Assembly: GCA_947476045.1 (NCBI GenBank)
Contig: CANJNZ010000029.1
Coordinates: forward strand, 1 to 48,050
Source: Chthoniobacteraceae bacterium
GTDB taxonomy: Bacteria; Verrucomicrobiota; Verrucomicrobiia; Chthoniobacterales; Chthoniobacteraceae
DNA: 48,050 bases
Reading direction: 5' to 3'
In this document: positions 1 to 9,474 of the stretch, one piece after another
Layout: each line of letters begins with the position of its first letter
Numbering within the stretch: position 1 is the first letter of the stretch
Position numbers and translations under genes: made by a program
The notes under the pieces: model-generated
Seen by the model: only the letters and a program-made list of their open reading frames with translations
Told to the model about the DNA's origin: nothing
Database searches by the model: none

Positions 1-1
1 A

Positions 2-130
2 CTCCGGCATCGAATGAGGGACACCCTGCAACGTTACTGGGAGGACGCCAAATCCGTCCTCCAACTCATCGGTCGCGACTGGCTGCTGGTTCAACTAAAC
101 GCTATGCGGAAAACTCGAATGTCTGTTTAA
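2..130 (+). CDS. possible 3' end of an unidentified gene
   Basis: Frame 2 is open from the window edge to a TAA at 128-130, giving 42 residues that end in ...WLLVQLNAMRKTRMSV. The composition is plausible for a protein (amphipathic, with W, Y, L and charged residues), but nothing in it is recognisable. The start lies outside the window. It could equally be a chance open frame upstream of rapA. The 131-263 stretch that follows holds no gene; it has a TATAAC-like box at 199-204 but no well-spaced -35 element. Confidence 0.3.
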   Translation, partial: LRHRMRDTLQRYWEDAKSVLQLIGRDWLLVQLNAMRKTRMSV

Positions 131-263
131 TTTGAGCAGATGGTATTACGTAGCTTAGGCGACTGTCCTGTTGCTCTACTTTGCTGAAAAGCGGTTTGTA
201 TAACGTGCTTTATGCAACTCCATTGCCAAACGCATATCGATGCGTAGTCTCCGCGCCCTTTTT

Positions 264-2993
264 ATGAGCAAGCCAATAGCGGGACAACGATGGGTGAGTG
301 ACAGTGAGCCGGAGCTGGGGCTCGGGATTATTCTGCGCGCGGAGTTCGGGCGCGTGGAGGTGTTTTTCCATGCGGCGGGGGAGCAGCGGCAGTATGCGAT
401 GGAGTCGGCACCGTTGCGCCGGGTGCAGTTTGCGGTGGGGGATAAAATCAAATCGCACGAAGGAAAGGAACTGGTCGTGGAGGCGGTGGAGGATTGCAAG
501 GGGCTGCTGCTGTATCGCTGCGGGAAGCGCGATTTGCCGGAGGCGGAGCTTTCGGATTCGATCAGTTTCAGCAAGCCGGAGGATCGGTTGTTTGCGGGGC
601 AGGTGGATGAGCTGGCGACGTTCGATTTGCGCACGGAGGCGCTGCGCAGGCGGAGTGAACTGCGGCGCTCGCGAGTGCGGGGCTTTGTGGGAGGGCGTGT
701 GGATTTGCTGCCGCACCAGATGTTCATCGCGGGGGAGGTGGCGGGACGGCTGGTGCCGCGCGTGTTGCTGGCGGACGAGGTGGGGCTGGGGAAGACGATT
801 GAGGCGGGGTTGATTTTGCACAGGCTGCACATCACGGGCCGTGCGCCGCGAATCCTGATTCTGGTGCCGGAGCCGCTGGTGCATCAGTGGTTCGTGGAGA
901 TGTATCGGCGCTTTAATATGCTGTTCAGTCTTTTCGACGAGGAGCGTTGCGGGGCGATTGAATTGCACGACGCGGAGGCGAATCCGTTTCTCGATAGTCA
1001 GATCGTGATTTGCAGCATCGGCTTTCTCGCGAAGAGCGAGGCGCGCACGCGGCAGGTGGTGGAGGCGGGCTGGGACTTGCTGGTGGTGGATGAGGCGCAT
1101 CACATGGAATGGACGCCCGAAGCGGCGAGCCCGCAGTATTCGCTCGTCGAGGCGCTGGCGCAAAAAACGCCGGGGCTTCTCCTGCTCACGGCGACGCCGC
1201 AGCAACTCGGGCCGGAGGGGCATTTCGCACGGCTCCGATTGCTCGACGCGAACCGCTACGACGACCTCGGGAAATTTGTGGAGGAGGCGGAGCACTATGA
1301 GCAGGTGGCGCTGGCGCTGGATCGTTTGCTCGCGGGTCAGCCGCTGAGCGCGGCGGATCGGAAGCTTTTTGCAAGCCAGTCCCCGCGCATCGCCAAACAT
1401 TGCGACGCTCTCGCCGATGATGCAGCCGCGCGCACGAGTCTCGTGGGCGAGTTGCTCGATGCTTTCGGAACGGGGCGCGTGATGTTTCGCAATACACGCG
1501 CCGCGCTGTCGGGCTTTCCGAAGCGCAAGGCGCGCCTCGTGCCGCTGACGGGCGAAGACGAAACGGATGCGAAGGTGAAATGGCTGGCGGGTTTGCTGCG
1601 GGAGTTTGAGGGCGAAAAGATTCTGCTCATTTGCAAGACGCGCGCGCTCGTGGAGGAAATCGCCGAGCGTCTCCAGCGTGTGGTGAATGTGAATGCGGGT
1701 GTCTTCCACGAGGGGCTCACGCTGCTTCAACGCGACCGCAACGCGGCGTATTTCTCGGAGCCGGAGGGTGCGCGCATTTTGATCTGCTCGGAGATCGGCA
1801 GCGAAGGGCGGAACTTTCAATTTGCTCATCACCTCGCGCTTTTCGATCTGCCGTCAAATCCCGAATTGCTGGAGCAACGCATCGGTCGCCTCGATCGTAT
1901 AGGGCAGACGGCGACGATTCAAATCCATGTCCCCTACGTGAAGGGCAGCGACTTGGAGGTGCTTGCGCGTTGGTATCACGAGGGCCTCGGTGCGTTTGAA
2001 AAAAATCCCCACGGCGCGGCGGAGATCGGTCGAGAGCTAAGCGAGACTCTCGCGGCGCTCTGCGAGGAGTTTGATGCGAAGAAGCTGACCGCCTTTATCA
2101 AGAAGACGCGCGACCTCCACGCGAAGGTCGCGAAGAAACTGGAGCGCGGTCATGACCGCCTGCTCGAGCTGAATTCATGCAAGCCCGCGCAGGCTGCGGA
2201 ATTGATCCAAGCTGTCCGCGCTGCCGATGCGGACGAAGGTTTTGAAAAGTTTTGCATCGAGCTTTTCGATCACTTCGGCGTGCAGGTGGAGGACCACAGC
2301 ATTCGCACGTTGTTGCTCAAGCCGGGGCATCTGCTCACCGATGCTTTCCCTGCGATTCCTGCCGACGGAATGACGGTGACTTTCGACCGCACGCGCGCGC
2401 TCAGCCGTGAGGACATCGGGCTGATGACAGGCGACCATCCGCTCATCACGAGTTCGCTGGATTTGCTGCTCGGCGCGGAATCTGGAAACAGCGCCTTCGG
2501 TGTTTGGAAGGGTGGCTCTGAGGCCATCTTCCTCGAAATTCATTCCGTCGTGGAATGTGTCGCGCCCGCCGCGCTGCACGCGGATCGTTTCCTGCCAGCC
2601 ACGCCGGTGCGCATTGTGGTGGATCACGCGCTCGCGGATCATGGCGATGACGAGGAACTTCGCGAAGCGCGACTTGAGAAAGGCGATATTTTCCGTCTGC
2701 TCGACCGCGGCGCAGTGAAGCGAAAATTGCTACCCTCGATGTTGAATAAAGCGCAGGCGCTAGCTGCTGAGAAAATGAAGACGCTCGTCGCTGACGCTGC
2801 CACAGCAATGAACACCCAACTCGCCGCAGAAATCGAACGACTGGAAACACTCCGCACGATCAATGACCACGTTCGCCCCGAGGAAATCGCCGCCTTGCAG
2901 CAGCAGAAAAACGATTTGAAAAGTGCAATCGAATCCGCGCGTTTGAGACTGGATTCGCTCCGCCTCGTCCTTCGCCTGCCGGCGGGAAAATAG
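264..2993 (+). CDS. rapA: RNA polymerase-associated ATPase RapA (SNF2/SWI2 family)
   Basis: SNF2-family ATPase that binds core RNA polymerase and promotes its recycling after transcription. The N-terminus (GQRWVSDSEPELGLG, then SFSKPEDRLFAGQ) matches the RapA Tudor-like domains. The helicase core follows: Walker A in LLADEVGLGKTIEAG (about residues 167-181), DEAHH motif II (near residue 277), LLLLTATPQQLG motif III, and RIGRLDRIGQ motif VI. The C-terminal third is RapA-specific and ends in a coiled-coil-like stretch. At 909 aa it is close to the usual length of about 968. The frame is open from ATG 240, but ATG 264 gives MSKPIAGQRW, which fits the family start better. It is followed after 56 bp by the dehydrogenase operon, with no terminator seen between them. 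Confidence 0.93.
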   Translation: MSKPIAGQRWVSDSEPELGLGIILRAEFGRVEVFFHAAGEQRQYAMESAPLRRVQFAVGDKIKSHEGKELVVEAVEDCKGLLLYRCGKRDLPEAELSDSISFSKPEDRLFAGQVDELATFDLRTEALRRRSELRRSRVRGFVGGRVDLLPHQMFIAGEVAGRLVPRVLLADEVGLGKTIEAGLILHRLHITGRAPRILILVPEPLVHQWFVEMYRRFNMLFSLFDEERCGAIELHDAEANPFLDSQIVICSIGFLAKSEARTRQVVEAGWDLLVVDEAHHMEWTPEAASPQYSLVEALAQKTPGLLLLTATPQQLGPEGHFARLRLLDANRYDDLGKFVEEAEHYEQVALALDRLLAGQPLSAADRKLFASQSPRIAKHCDALADDAAARTSLVGELLDAFGTGRVMFRNTRAALSGFPKRKARLVPLTGEDETDAKVKWLAGLLREFEGEKILLICKTRALVEEIAERLQRVVNVNAGVFHEGLTLLQRDRNAAYFSEPEGARILICSEIGSEGRNFQFAHHLALFDLPSNPELLEQRIGRLDRIGQTATIQIHVPYVKGSDLEVLARWYHEGLGAFEKNPHGAAEIGRELSETLAALCEEFDAKKLTAFIKKTRDLHAKVAKKLERGHDRLLELNSCKPAQAAELIQAVRAADADEGFEKFCIELFDHFGVQVEDHSIRTLLLKPGHLLTDAFPAIPADGMTVTFDRTRALSREDIGLMTGDHPLITSSLDLLLGAESGNSAFGVWKGGSEAIFLEIHSVVECVAPAALHADRFLPATPVRIVVDHALADHGDDEELREARLEKGDIFRLLDRGAVKRKLLPSMLNKAQALAAEKMKTLVADAATAMNTQLAAEIERLETLRTINDHVRPEEIAALQQQKNDLKSAIESARLRLDSLRLVLRLPAGK

Positions 2994-3049
2994 TTTCTGC
3001 TGCAAGAAACCGTTGCCTGCCAAGCAACGCGCCCGCTAGTTTACAACCC

Positions 3050-4081
3050 ATGCTGCAAACCAGCCCAGCCACGCGAACCGAAGCGCGGCCCGATGAAAAC
3101 CAGACGAGCACGCTCACCGCGTATCGCTGGATGATCCTTGCACGCGTGCTCGAGGAAAAGCTCGCGAGTCTTTATCGTGGGGGAAAAATCACCGGCGGTG
3201 TGTTTCTCGGGAAAGGGCAGGAAGCGCTGAGCGCGGCCATCGGCACTGCGCTGCGCAAAGGCGACATTTTCGCGCCGCTCATTCGCGATATGGCGGGGCG
3301 GCTGGCATTTGGTGAGAGCGTGCTCGAAGCGGCGCGCACATATCTCGGCTCACGATTGGGGCCGATGCGCGGGCGTGATGGAAACATCCACCGTGGAAAA
3401 CCACGCGATGGTTACTACGCGATGATTTCGCATCTCGGCGCGATGGTTTCGACCGTCACAGGCGGCTTGTTCGCGCGGCGGGCGAGGGGCGAGACGGGTG
3501 TCGTCGGTGCAACCTGCATAGGTGATGGCGCGACTTCCACGGGAAGCTTTCATGAGGGGCTGAACATGGCGGCGGTCGAAAAACTGCCGCTCGTCGTGAT
3601 CGTTGCGAACAACCAATACGCTTACTCGACTCCCACCGCCCGGCAGTATGCGTGCGAGGATCTTGTCCAGCGTGCGGCGGGCTATGGTGTGGCCGGATAC
3701 AAAATTGACGGCACCGACCCGAGTGCCTGCGTCGAGGTTGTTCACGAAGCTGTCGCACGCGCGCGCGCCGGATCCGGACCGCAGATGGTGGTGGCGGATC
3801 TGCTGCGCCTCGTCGGTCACGGCGAACACGATGATTTTCACTATATGAACCACGCGCTGAAGCTCGCGCCCATCGGACGGGATTGTCTGGATGTCGCACG
3901 CGAGCAACTCATCGCATCCGGCGACGCAACACGCGCGCAACTCGACACGATGCGCAATCAGGCTGCCGCCGAGGTGGAGAGCGCCTGTGGGACTGCACTG
4001 CGCGAGGCGCTGCCAAATCCGAGCGAAGAAGATTGGTGCGCGCTGAGCACTCGCCGACTTTCCGAAGGAGGACAGCAGTGA
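3050..4081 (+). CDS. 2-oxoacid dehydrogenase E1 component, alpha subunit
   Basis: Thiamine-diphosphate-dependent alpha subunit of a pyruvate/branched-chain/acetoin-type dehydrogenase complex. It decarboxylates a 2-oxo acid and, with E1 beta, passes the acyl group to lipoyl-E2. The ThDP/Mg motif is clear: GDG at about residue 158, then about 27 residues to the NNQYAYSTPT segment (GDG...NN). SHLGAMV and the HGEHDD loop near residue 260 are also family-like. It is 343 aa, normal for the split alpha/beta E1 type. It is the first gene of an E1 alpha-E1 beta-E2 operon. The order fits both PDH and acetoin dehydrogenase, and the substrate cannot be fixed from sequence. No E3 gene lies in the window. 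Confidence 0.9.
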   Translation: MLQTSPATRTEARPDENQTSTLTAYRWMILARVLEEKLASLYRGGKITGGVFLGKGQEALSAAIGTALRKGDIFAPLIRDMAGRLAFGESVLEAARTYLGSRLGPMRGRDGNIHRGKPRDGYYAMISHLGAMVSTVTGGLFARRARGETGVVGATCIGDGATSTGSFHEGLNMAAVEKLPLVVIVANNQYAYSTPTARQYACEDLVQRAAGYGVAGYKIDGTDPSACVEVVHEAVARARAGSGPQMVVADLLRLVGHGEHDDFHYMNHALKLAPIGRDCLDVAREQLIASGDATRAQLDTMRNQAAAEVESACGTALREALPNPSEEDWCALSTRRLSEGGQQ

Positions 4082-4139
4082 AAATTTTCACCATCACAGC
4101 TTTGCAGCATTTTTTCTCCGCCCAAAACTAGCTTCGACC

Positions 4140-5141
4140 GTGTTCCAAAATCAAACCGCCACTACTGCTCAAACCGGGACGATTACCTACCTTGAGGCGA
4201 TCCGTGCAGCGCAGCGTAAATTGCTCGCGGAAGACGAACGCGTTTTCATCTACGGGCAGGACATCGCGGACTTCGGCGGCGCATTCAAAGCGACAAAGGG
4301 ACTGGCGAAGGAGTTTCCCGGACGCGTGATTGATTCGCCTATTTCCGAGGATGCGCAAGTCGGGCTCGCCATTGGCGCAGCGCTCGAAGGGATGCGCCCG
4401 ATTGTCGAAATGCAGTTCGCGGATTTTTCCACCTGCGGCCTCACGCAAATTCTCCAGCACGCGGCGACGATGTTTTGGCGGACGGGCGTGCCGTGCCCCA
4501 TCGTTGTGCGACTTCCCAGCGGTGGCACTGCGGGCGCCGGGCCGTTTCATTCGCAAAGCATGGAGGCTCTCTACGCGCATTATCCCGGCATCGTGGTGAT
4601 GACTCCCGCTACAGTCGAGGACGCCTACACGATGTTGCTCGAAGCTGTGGAAATTGATGACCCGGTCATCTTCTGCGAGCACAAGTATCTCTATTACCAT
4701 CTCAAAGCCGACGGTCTTCCCGATGTCGCTTTGCCTACAGGAAAAGCGCGCATCGCTCGCGCGGGTCGCGATGCAACGATCGTTACTTACTCGGCGATGG
4801 TTCACGAAAGCATTGCGTGCGCGGAGGAACTCGCTGCCGAGGGTTGGGAAATCGAGGTCGTGGATTTGCGCAGCGTGAAGCCGCTGGATACTGACACCAT
4901 TCTCGGGAGCGTCGCCCGAACGGGACGCTTGCTCGCTGTGGGTGAAGCTTTCCCGTGGGGCGGTGTGACAGCCGAGGTGCTTGCCCGCATTGCCACGGAG
5001 GGTTTCGGACTTCTTGATGCTCCGCCGATGCGTTTGAACGCAAAGGATACGCCAGTGCCTTATCACCCAAACCTCTGGGGCACTCATCGCCCGACCGCAC
5101 GGACAATCACCAGTGCGATGCGCGATTTGCTCCGTAGTTAA
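4140..5141 (+). CDS. 2-oxoacid dehydrogenase E1 component, beta subunit
   Basis: Beta subunit of the heterotetrameric E1. The sequence opens with the typical YLEAIRAAQRKLLAEDERVF and GQDIADFGGAF. It then has VIDSPISEDAQVGLAIGAAL with the conserved SE dipeptide, FADFSTCGLTQI, and the transketolase C-terminal domain (VDLRSVKPLD, GEAFPWGGVTAEV). It is 333 aa, as usual. The start is a GTG at 4140; the next in-frame start would cut into the conserved N-terminus. It lies 58 bp after E1 alpha and 16 bp before E2, so cotranscription is very likely. Confidence 0.92.
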   Translation: MFQNQTATTAQTGTITYLEAIRAAQRKLLAEDERVFIYGQDIADFGGAFKATKGLAKEFPGRVIDSPISEDAQVGLAIGAALEGMRPIVEMQFADFSTCGLTQILQHAATMFWRTGVPCPIVVRLPSGGTAGAGPFHSQSMEALYAHYPGIVVMTPATVEDAYTMLLEAVEIDDPVIFCEHKYLYYHLKADGLPDVALPTGKARIARAGRDATIVTYSAMVHESIACAEELAAEGWEIEVVDLRSVKPLDTDTILGSVARTGRLLAVGEAFPWGGVTAEVLARIATEGFGLLDAPPMRLNAKDTPVPYHPNLWGTHRPTARTITSAMRDLLRS

Positions 5142-5157
5142 ACTCAGACTTTCAGCC

Positions 5158-6345
5158 ATGCCCCGCATACCAATCATCATGCCGCAACTCGGCGAATCCA
5201 TTGCCGAGGCAACCATCGTTCATTTACCAATCAAAGTCGGCGATCCTGTCGCCGCCGATCAGGACGTGATGGAGGTTGAAACACAAAAGGCGACGATGGG
5301 CGTCACGGCACCGTGCAGCGGAACGCTGGCGGAAATTTCAGTCGAACTGCAAAAGAGCTACGCCGTCGGAAGTGTGCTCGGCTATCTTGTTGTGAGCGCT
5401 GAGGACGCGCAGCGACTCGGACTGAGCGAGCAAGCTCCGAAGCTGGAGGGAGGCGATACCGATGGCTATAATGCCCCCACTGCCACGGCGAATGTCATGC
5501 CGACCGTCCACGGTCTTCCTGTTCCCGCGCACGCGGGCGGGCTCGCATATATGTCGCCACGGATGAAGGCGCGCATGAACGAACTCGGCCTTCACGCTGC
5601 TGATTTGGCGGGTATTGCCGGAAGTGGAGCGGCAGGGCGCGTAACCATCGAGGACCTCGAAGATTTTCTCTACCGCCTCGATGAACACGAGCAGACGAAA
5701 GCCTCGCCAATGCGTATTGCCGTTGCTGACGCGATGCGCCGTTCGTGGACACGACCGCTCGCGAATGTGGGTCGTCCTGTGCAACTCGACGCATTGCTCG
5801 CTCATCGCAAACAGCAAACACCGAAAGCTGGGCCTGCGCTTTACGCATCGCGAGCTCTCGCCATCGCGCTCGGTGAAAATCGCGCAATCGCGGGGCGTCT
5901 GGTTGGTGGCAAAATTGTCCACCCAAAGGCGATTGATGTCGGATTTGCAGTCGAGGCAGACGATGGCGTGCTAGTCCCCGTTTTGCGCAACGCGGATCAA
6001 GTGTCTCTCTCAAAACTCATCGCCCGCTACGACGAACTCGTCGAACTCGCCCGCGCCCGCCGCCTGCCTGCCAGCGCGCAAGGCGGCAGCATCGCGACAG
6101 TGACGAATTTCGGGACATTTGGCCTGACCTGGGCAACGCCCATTCCGCTGCCTGAGCAGACGCTTCTACTCGGTCTCGGCGCAGGACGGGTCGTTCCGAA
6201 TTGGGACAAGGCGAAAAGCCAGTTTGTTCCTGTGACGGAGGCGGAACTCACGCTGAGCTTCGATCACCGTGTGCTCGATGGCGGTGCGGCTGGACGACTC
6301 TTGCAGCGAATCGTTGAACTCCTACAAGCACCCGAGACGCTTTGA
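5158..6345 (+). CDS. dihydrolipoamide acyltransferase (E2) of the 2-oxoacid dehydrogenase complex
   Basis: Core E2 subunit that carries the lipoyl group and transfers the acyl group to CoA. It has one lipoyl domain (residues about 3-78, lipoyl-lysine K44 in EVETQKATM), a peripheral subunit-binding domain (about 131-171, SPRMKARMNELGL...GAAGRVTIEDL), and a catalytic domain with HRVLDG at 370-375 (His370 is the presumed catalytic residue). At 395 aa it is at the short end for an E2. The frame is open from 5113, inside E1 beta, but ATG 5158 gives MPRIPIIMPQLGES, the standard lipoyl-domain start. It is the last gene of the operon. The 19 bp to the convergent SprT-like gene contain no clear terminator. 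Confidence 0.93.
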   Translation: MPRIPIIMPQLGESIAEATIVHLPIKVGDPVAADQDVMEVETQKATMGVTAPCSGTLAEISVELQKSYAVGSVLGYLVVSAEDAQRLGLSEQAPKLEGGDTDGYNAPTATANVMPTVHGLPVPAHAGGLAYMSPRMKARMNELGLHAADLAGIAGSGAAGRVTIEDLEDFLYRLDEHEQTKASPMRIAVADAMRRSWTRPLANVGRPVQLDALLAHRKQQTPKAGPALYASRALAIALGENRAIAGRLVGGKIVHPKAIDVGFAVEADDGVLVPVLRNADQVSLSKLIARYDELVELARARRLPASAQGGSIATVTNFGTFGLTWATPIPLPEQTLLLGLGAGRVVPNWDKAKSQFVPVTEAELTLSFDHRVLDGGAAGRLLQRIVELLQAPETL

Positions 6346-6364
6346 GCCGGTGCAGTGCTTGGCG

Positions 6365-7009
6365 CTATGAGCCAACTTTGAGAGTTTTGCTTTCTACCTT
6401 CTCAAAACGATAGCGCGCGTCGTAGCGGCCACGATTGTGTTTTCTGCAACAGCGGATGCAGGCTGCGCCGCGTGAGAGCGGTTTCACCCGCGCAATTTCC
6501 ACTGCGCACGATGGGCAGCGATATAAAAGTTTGCGTGCGACTGTGCGGCGGGGCAGGGGAAGTTCGTGCGTGCGCTTTTCGTCCTTTAGTCCGAGGTCGA
6601 GGCAGGCCCTCTTCCACTCGGCTCCGTGGGGCGAAATGCGGCGGCCTTTTGCCCGATCGTGCGCGAGGAGATGGGCGAGTTCGTGGCGGAGTGTGCGCTG
6701 GATTTCTTCCTCACCAAACTCTGCGAGCCGTGGATTTAAAGTTATCAACGAATGACGCCAGTAGGCCATCCCGGCGGTGCTGCGCATTCGCGAGTTCCAT
6801 CGGACTTTCAGCACGCTGGCGAGATGGTCTGCTTGCTGCGCGATGAGCAGGGCCTTTGCTTCCGCAAGTAGCTTTTCGGAACTCGGAATTGAGGGATTTT
6901 CTGCGCTCGCATTCTCGCGTTTCTCGGTGCGGGGAGCCCCCGTCATTTTGACAGGCGCTTTGATGAACAGGCGCTTGAGAAAATCGAACTGCATGAGCGT
7001 GAAAATCAT
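6365..7009 (-). CDS. SprT-like zinc metallopeptidase domain protein
   Basis: SprT-family protein with a gluzincin-like active site: HELAH at residues 109-113 with a third ligand candidate in SPHG at 128. A C-terminal zinc ribbon follows (C165-x2-C168 and C184-x2-C187). RSTAGMAYW and LNPRLAEFGEEEIQRTLRHE are typical of the domain. Bacterial SprT proteins are poorly characterised; eukaryotic Spartan degrades DNA-protein crosslinks. It is 214 aa, longer than E. coli SprT (about 165), with a charged N-terminal extension. ATG 7009 overlaps the stop of the upstream cysteine desulfurase by 4 bp (ATGA), which suggests translational coupling. An alternative start is the Met at residue 6. Confidence 0.8.
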   Translation of the reverse strand: MIFTLMQFDFLKRLFIKAPVKMTGAPRTEKRENASAENPSIPSSEKLLAEAKALLIAQQADHLASVLKVRWNSRMRSTAGMAYWRHSLITLNPRLAEFGEEEIQRTLRHELAHLLAHDRAKGRRISPHGAEWKRACLDLGLKDEKRTHELPLPRRTVARKLLYRCPSCAVEIARVKPLSRGAACIRCCRKHNRGRYDARYRFEKVESKTLKVGS

Positions 7010-8145
7010 TCCGAGATGCGCGCGAAGACACTACGCATCCGCGAAATCACCTCGTCAATTTCCTCGGCGGTTGTCGTTTTTCCGAGGGAAAATCTCGCAG
7101 TCGCTTGGGCGATTTCGACAGGCACGCCCATCGCGAGTAACACGTGTGAAGGCTGGATGCTGCCGACCATGCACGCACTACCGCTCGATACGCAGATGCC
7201 CGCGAGGTCGAGCGAGATGATCAGGCTTTCGCCATCCATTTCGGGGAAGCTGACGTTCAGCGTGTTGGGTAGGCTGTTCTCGATGGAGCCATTGCGGATG
7301 GCTGCCGGAAAAATGGCACGCACGCCTTCCCAAAGTTTTTCACGCAACGCGCTCTGGCGGGCGATTTCATTTTCGAGATCAACAAGTGCAAGTTCAGCGG
7401 CGGCGGCGAGGCCGACGATTGCAGCTGTGTTTTCCGTGCCGGGCCGCCGGTCGCCTTCGTGGCTGCCTCCAAATGCGATTCGCTCAATCGGTAATCCGCC
7501 GCGCAGCCACAGCAATCCCGCACCTTTTGGTCCGTAAAATTTGTGGGCGGCGAGAGACACAGCATCAAAGCCGCTTGCACCCAAAGGCGGCAGCGACTCC
7601 TTACCGAAGCTCTGTATCGCATCGCTATGAAACAGCACGCCACGCTCGCGGCACATCGTGGAGAGTTTTTGCACGGGTTGCTTTACGCCAGTCTCGTTGT
7701 TCGCAGTCATCACTGAGACGAGCGTCGTCTCCGGTGTAAATGCGGACGCGAGGCGCGCGGGATTGAGTTGTCCGTTCGTCTCCACGGGCAGGAAGCTGAC
7801 GCGGAATCCCTCGCTCTTTTCCAAATGCTCAAACGCGTGCAGCACCGCGTGGTGTTCGGTGGCGCAGGTGATGATGTGTTTTCCCCGTTCTGTGTTTTTG
7901 CGGGCGAGGCCGATGACGGCGAGATTGTCCGCCTCCGTCCCGCCGCCCGTGAAAATGATCTCGTGAGGACGTGCGCCGAGTAATTTCGCGAGCCGGTCTC
8001 GCGCATCGTCTATCGCAGCGCGTGCTTCGCGTCCTGCGGCGTGGATGGACGATGGATTGCCGTGCCAGCGCTCAAGGTAGGGCCGCATCGCTTCGAGCAC
8101 TGCCGGGGAGAGCGGAGTGGTGGCGTTGTGGTCGAGATAAATCAT
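7006..8145 (-). CDS. cysteine desulfurase (NifS/IscS family)
   Basis: PLP enzyme that converts cysteine to alanine and hands persulfide sulfur to Fe-S assembly or thiolation pathways. It shows the YLDHNATTPL start, the TGGGTEADNLA and ATEHHAVLH segments, the PLP-lysine in AAHKFYGPKGAG, and the catalytic cysteine loop SSGSACMVG...PSHVL near the C-terminus. It is about 379 aa, normal for the family. The frame opens at 8157, but Met at 8145 gives the family N-terminus MIYLDHNATT. No Fe-S scaffold gene is adjacent, so IscS and NifS cannot be told apart. It is coupled to the SprT-like gene downstream, and serine acetyltransferase lies nearby. Confidence 0.92.
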   Translation of the reverse strand: MIYLDHNATTPLSPAVLEAMRPYLERWHGNPSSIHAAGREARAAIDDARDRLAKLLGARPHEIIFTGGGTEADNLAVIGLARKNTERGKHIITCATEHHAVLHAFEHLEKSEGFRVSFLPVETNGQLNPARLASAFTPETTLVSVMTANNETGVKQPVQKLSTMCRERGVLFHSDAIQSFGKESLPPLGASGFDAVSLAAHKFYGPKGAGLLWLRGGLPIERIAFGGSHEGDRRPGTENTAAIVGLAAAAELALVDLENEIARQSALREKLWEGVRAIFPAAIRNGSIENSLPNTLNVSFPEMDGESLIISLDLAGICVSSGSACMVGSIQPSHVLLAMGVPVEIAQATARFSLGKTTTAEEIDEVISRMRSVFARISE

Positions 8146-8259
8146 CACAGCGAGCATCTGATCTTCGTCGCAGCTTGGCGAATCGTTTTGCCGATTGAGT
8201 TCAAATGATGGCGAAAAATCGAAATGACTCGCAGAAAAATGCTGTCACTTTGCACACCC

Positions 8260-8478
8260 ATGAATCTGAAGTTTTCCCAACGCCTGATGTGTGATATTTC
8301 TATATGCACGCTTGTGCTCACATTTGCTGGCTGTGCATCAAAAGAGGAAAGAGCCGCTCAGCAGCGATGGGAAACGGAGGACGAGCGCGCTGCCCGCCAT
8401 GTATTCCGTTCTGGCTGGATAAGGCCCTCGGTCACGGAAGAGGACAAAGATTTTTACTACCGTTCGTTTTTGCGCTGA
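8260..8478 (+). CDS. small putative lipoprotein
   Basis: Short ORF of 72 aa (84 if started at 8224). It has an N-terminal hydrophobic segment, ICTLVLTFAGC, ending in a lipobox-like Cys, followed by a charged tail with EERAAQQRWETEDERAARH. Phe at position -3 of the lipobox is less common than Leu. The gene lies between the divergent cysteine desulfurase and the convergent serine acetyltransferase, 10 bp from the end of the latter. Function is unknown. The lipoprotein call rests only on the signal-like N-terminus. Confidence 0.5.
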   Translation: MNLKFSQRLMCDISICTLVLTFAGCASKEERAAQQRWETEDERAARHVFRSGWIRPSVTEEDKDFYYRSFLR

Positions 8479-8488
8479 GCGACTGTCG

Positions 8489-9397
8489 CTAAATCACCCA
8501 GTCGTTCCCGTCCATGCCGGCGCGCTTGTCTTTATCCAGAACGCGAACGCCCTGCCCCTCGGCGAGGACGAGACTGCGCGCAGGAACGCCGTGCGTTAGA
8601 AATACGCTTGCTCCAATCGTCGATCCTGCACCGATGGTCGTGTCCCCGCCCATGATGGTCGCGTTCGCGTAAATCGTGACGTGGTCCTCGATACTCGGGT
8701 GTCGCTTTTGCCCGCGCAGCGCCTGCCCGCCAGCGAGTGATTTCGCGATGAGCGAGACGCCTTGGTAAAGTTTCACGTGTTTGCCGATGACGCTGGTTTC
8801 GCCGATGACGACGCCGGTGCCGTGGTCTATGAAGAAGTGGCTGCCGATGTGCGCGCCGGGATGGATGTCTATACCGGTGCGACTGTGCGCCCACTCGGTC
8901 ATCATGCGTGGGATGAGCGGAACCTCGAGCGCGTGCAATACGTGCGCGCTTCGCTGAATCGCAATCGCCTCAATGAATGGATACGACAAAATCACCTCGT
9001 CGCTTCCACCCGCTGCCGGGTCGCCTTGAAAAGCGGCATCCACATCCGTGGCGAGCATCTCGCGCACATGTGGAATGGCTGAGAGAAAATCGTGTGCAAG
9101 GGCTGTGGCGCGCGCATTCGGGCAATCGGGCTCATCGAGGCGCAGGCTCTTGCAAATTTCCTCCGCGAGATTCTGCCCGATCGTATATACGCGATGCGCC
9201 GTGATGCGCGGCAGATGGCTGCTGTGGACAGGCTCCAAATCGTGAAAACCCGGAAAGAGAAGCTGAAGCAGCTCCTCGCAGATAGTCGCAATGGCCCGTT
9301 TGCTGGGCAGATTTGCGCCGTCCACGTGGTTCGTGCCGCCCCCTGTGGAGTAGGAGCTTAGGATGCTTTCGGTGATATTCGCGGGATCTTTTTCCAT
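8489..9397 (-). CDS. cysE: serine O-acetyltransferase
   Basis: First step of cysteine biosynthesis: L-serine plus acetyl-CoA gives O-acetylserine. The C-terminal half is a left-handed beta-helix of hexapeptide repeats (GIDIHPGAHIGSHFFIDHG, then GVVIGETSVIGKHVKLYQGV, then ANATIMGGDTTIGAGSTIGA). It contains the His and Asp residues of the DIHPGA and FIDHGTG segments that form the CysE active site. The N-terminal helical domain is longer than in E. coli CysE (302 aa against about 273), as in the EpsC/SrpH-like subgroup. It is divergent from rplL, with a 274-bp intergenic region. Confidence 0.9.
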   Translation of the reverse strand: MEKDPANITESILSSYSTGGGTNHVDGANLPSKRAIATICEELLQLLFPGFHDLEPVHSSHLPRITAHRVYTIGQNLAEEICKSLRLDEPDCPNARATALAHDFLSAIPHVREMLATDVDAAFQGDPAAGGSDEVILSYPFIEAIAIQRSAHVLHALEVPLIPRMMTEWAHSRTGIDIHPGAHIGSHFFIDHGTGVVIGETSVIGKHVKLYQGVSLIAKSLAGGQALRGQKRHPSIEDHVTIYANATIMGGDTTIGAGSTIGASVFLTHGVPARSLVLAEGQGVRVLDKDKRAGMDGNDWVI

Positions 9398-9474
9398 GCG
9401 TCGGCGGCGACTATGGGGTAGAGAGGGCGGGGGATAAAGGAGGAACGCGCAGGCGATTTTCTCAAAAACCCCGC

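Noticed and set aside
210-1832. 540-codon open frame on the minus strand, Arg/His-rich
   Set aside because: It is antisense to rapA, whose frame carries all helicase motifs; its composition is that of a GC-rich shadow frame.
8470-8495. Terminator between the small lipoprotein and cysE
   Set aside because: The AGCGAC/GTCGCT palindrome has a 1-nt centre and no T-tract.
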